In this document: positions 62,433 through 64,000 of the stretch, piece after piece | Position numbering within the stretch: the stretch's first letter is position 1 | Layout of the letters: every line of letters starts with the position of its first letter | Source: Planctomycetota bacterium | GTDB taxonomy: Bacteria; Planctomycetota; J058 | Direction of reading: 5' to 3' | Assembly (NCBI GenBank): GCA_019636275.1 | Contig: JAHBXY010000020.1 | Coordinates: forward strand, 1 to 64,000 | Length of the DNA stretch: 64,000 nucleotides | Position numbers and translations under genes: made by a program | The notes under the pieces: generated by a model | Told to the model about the DNA's origin: nothing | The model's input: only the letters and a program-made list of their open reading frames with translations | Database searches by the model: none

Positions 62433-63026
62433 GTGTACGGCGAAGCGGTCGGCCGACTGATCACCGAGCTCAAGCGCCTCCCCGGGATCGGCCAGCGGAC
62501 CGCCGAGCGCCTCGCCTTCCACCTGGTGCAGGCCCCCCGCGAGGAGGGCCTCGCCCTGGCGACCGCGATCCGCGACGTGAAGGAGAACGTGCGGCCCTGC
62601 CGCCGCTGCTTCAACGTCACCGAGCAGGACCCCTGCCGCATCTGCGCCGACCCCGCGCGCGACCACGGCCTCCTGTGCGTCGTCGAGCGCCCGCAGGACG
62701 TGCTGGCGCTCGAGAAGGTGGGCGGGTTCCGCGGGCTGTATCATGTGCTCCTCGGGGCGGTCTCCCTCCTCGAGGGGGTCGGCCCCGACGACCTCACCCT
62801 GCGCCCGCTCCTCGAGCGGGTGCGGGCGGGCGGCGTGCGCGAGGCGATCCTCGCCACCAACCCGACGTTCGACGGCGACGCGACCGCCCTGCACCTCAGG
62901 GCGGCGCTCGAGCCGCTGGGGGTCAAGGTCACGCGCCTCGCGCGCGGGCTGCCCAGCGGAAGCTCGCTCGAGCTGGCCTCGAAGGCTAATCTGGCCGAGG
63001 CCCTCGAGGGGCGACAGGCGTACTGA
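62433..63026 (+). CDS. recR: Recombination mediator RecR
   Basis: 197 residues. N-terminal helix-hairpin-helix (LKRLPGIGQRTAERLAFHLV), zinc finger CRRC...CRIC (RPCRRCFNVTEQDPCRICAD), Toprim domain with LLCVVERPQDVLALE and EAILATNPTFDGDATALHLR, and C-terminal Walker-like RLARGLPSGSSLELA. Acts with RecF/RecO at gaps in DNA. GTG 62433 has ACGGAGG 5 nt upstream; the frame extends upstream into non-conserved sequence. ebfC is divergent. Confidence 0.94.
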   Translation: MYGEAVGRLITELKRLPGIGQRTAERLAFHLVQAPREEGLALATAIRDVKENVRPCRRCFNVTEQDPCRICADPARDHGLLCVVERPQDVLALEKVGGFRGLYHVLLGAVSLLEGVGPDDLTLRPLLERVRAGGVREAILATNPTFDGDATALHLRAALEPLGVKVTRLARGLPSGSSLELASKANLAEALEGRQAY

Positions 63027-63074
63027 GGAGGGGGCCCTCAGGCCCGTCCGGAAGCGGAAGAAGGGACCACACCC

Positions 63075-64000
63075 ATGCGGATGGAAACCTCGATCTCCCA
63101 GCGCCAGGAGCTGCGCCTCCGCCTGGCGCCGCAGATCCTCCAGTCGATCGAGATCCTCCAGCTCGCCACGCTCGACCTCAAGGGGCTCATCGAGCGCGAG
63201 ATGGAGATGAACCCGACGATCGAGATCGACACGCAGGACCCGCTCAGCTCGACCGACGGCGCGCCGCAGCTCGACGTGGTCTCGGCCGGCGAGCCCGTGG
63301 CCGAGGCGCCGGTGTCGGCCGAGGCCGAGACGGCCTCGCTCGACGCCGAGTTCGAGCGGCTCGAGGGCCTCAACGAGCAGTGGAAGGAGTTCTCCGGCTC
63401 CTACCGCCCGACCATGGGCGGCGAGGACAAGGACAAGAAGCTGGAGGCGATGCAGAACACGGCTGACAAGTCGGAGTCGCTGCAGGACGTCCTCGACCGG
63501 CAGATCTCCATGCTCAGCCTCAAGGAGCGCGACCAGAAGATCGCCGGCTACCTGATCTGGAACATCGACGAGAACGGCTACCTGCGCTTCCAGCTCGACG
63601 AGGAGTTCATCAAGGGCTGCGAGGTCGACCCGCCCTGCTCGGTCGAGGAGGCCGAGGACGTCCTCGAGCTCATCCAGAGCTTCGAGCCGCCCGGCGTCGG
63701 CGCGCGCGACCTGCGCGAGTGCCTGCTGATCCAGCTCGAGCAGGGCAACGCCAAGGGGCACTACGACCTCGAGCTGCGCATCACGCGCGACCACCTCGAC
63801 GACGTCGTCAACAACCGCCTGCCGAAGATCGCCAAGGCGCTCAACGAGCCGGTCGAGGTGATCGACGAGGCGATCCAGTTCATCCGCACGCTGAACCCGA
63901 AGCCGGGGCGGCTGTTCTCCCAGCCGCAGGTCCACTACGTCATCCCCGACGTCGTCGTCGAGCAGGTCGACGGCAAGTGGGAGGTGCGCGTCGAGGACAG
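63075..64000 (+). CDS. rpoN: RNA polymerase sigma-54 factor, 3' end outside the window
   Basis: 308 residues of the N-terminal part. Region I is QRQELRLRLAPQILQSIEIL with LATLDLKGLIEREMEMNP, the Gln/Leu-rich activator-responsive segment; after an acidic region II the core-binding domain begins (SLQDVLDRQISMLSLKERDQ; IAGYLIWNIDENGYLRF; SFEPPGVGARDLRECLLIQL). The DNA-binding HTH and RpoN box are beyond 64000. It starts 48 nt after recR. Directs transcription from -24/-12 promoters with enhancer-binding proteins. Confidence 0.95.
   Translation, partial: MRMETSISQRQELRLRLAPQILQSIEILQLATLDLKGLIEREMEMNPTIEIDTQDPLSSTDGAPQLDVVSAGEPVAEAPVSAEAETASLDAEFERLEGLNEQWKEFSGSYRPTMGGEDKDKKLEAMQNTADKSESLQDVLDRQISMLSLKERDQKIAGYLIWNIDENGYLRFQLDEEFIKGCEVDPPCSVEEAEDVLELIQSFEPPGVGARDLRECLLIQLEQGNAKGHYDLELRITRDHLDDVVNNRLPKIAKALNEPVEVIDEAIQFIRTLNPKPGRLFSQPQVHYVIPDVVVEQVDGKWEVRVED

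Overview
The window is a very GC-rich bacterial chromosome segment (roughly 72-74% by eye) that looks Planctomycetota-like. The reasons are a run of MoxR / DUF58 / BatA-type / VWA / PQQ-like / terpenoid-cyclase-fold envelope genes, four long Ser/Thr kinases with extra sensor or enzyme domains, and several eukaryote-flavoured proteins. This is inferred from gene content only; no rRNA, tRNA, or CRISPR array was seen. The sequence is a draft: an 18-base Illumina adapter remnant sits at 10640-10657, and three places show codon structure jumping between frames (about 7.9-9.1 kb, 19.13 kb and 60.45-61.03 kb).

Layout. 1-4.2 kb: MscS-type channel, 5' end missing. 4.3-5.7 kb: an orphan gpD/VgrG-like spike protein, followed by tandem copies of a hairpin repeat. 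6.1-6.7 kb: a nucleotidyltransferase-fold protein. 6.8-11 kb: a broken Ser/Thr kinase. 11-15 kb (minus): a tightly overlapping RsbU-STAS-CpaF-RsbW-DUF4013 operon. 15.1-16.5 kb (minus): a toxin-antitoxin-like island (zeta-like kinase, small partner, ribbon-helix-helix protein). 16.6-19.4 kb (minus): two glycosyltransferases and a ferritin-like protein. 19.5-22.6 kb (plus): a small lipoprotein, then a complete four-gene ubiquitin-like conjugation operon (E1, Ubl, E2, JAB/JAMM). 22.6-29.8 kb (minus): kinase, secreted zinc protease, membrane protein, epimerase-like protein, double STAS protein, with an anomalous lower-GC island at 28.7-29.1 kb. 29.9-32.2 kb (minus): ybeY-phoH-cdsA.

32.3-33.3 kb holds a 144-bp tandem repeat array. 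33.4-50.9 kb is one long minus-strand run starting at MoxR and ending at a strong hairpin at 33.4 kb: MoxR, DUF58, two VWA membrane proteins, a PQQ-like propeller, a prenyltransferase-fold protein, a DUF4175-like protein and two Gln-rich exported proteins. The plus strand then carries guaB (of eukaryotic type), a kinase-FGE fusion, a second nucleotidyltransferase paralogue, guaA, a Cys/Met-metabolism PLP enzyme, and another broken kinase. ebfC (minus), recR and the first part of rpoN close the window.

Recurring themes are regulation by phosphorylation (four Ser/Thr kinases, three STAS domains, RsbU/RsbW), stop/start overlaps of the GTGA/ATGA type inside operons, and -10 boxes placed 6-11 nt ahead of start codons, which suggests leaderless or near-leaderless mRNAs. 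The most interesting unit is the E1-Ubl-E2-JAB operon at 19.9-22.6 kb.
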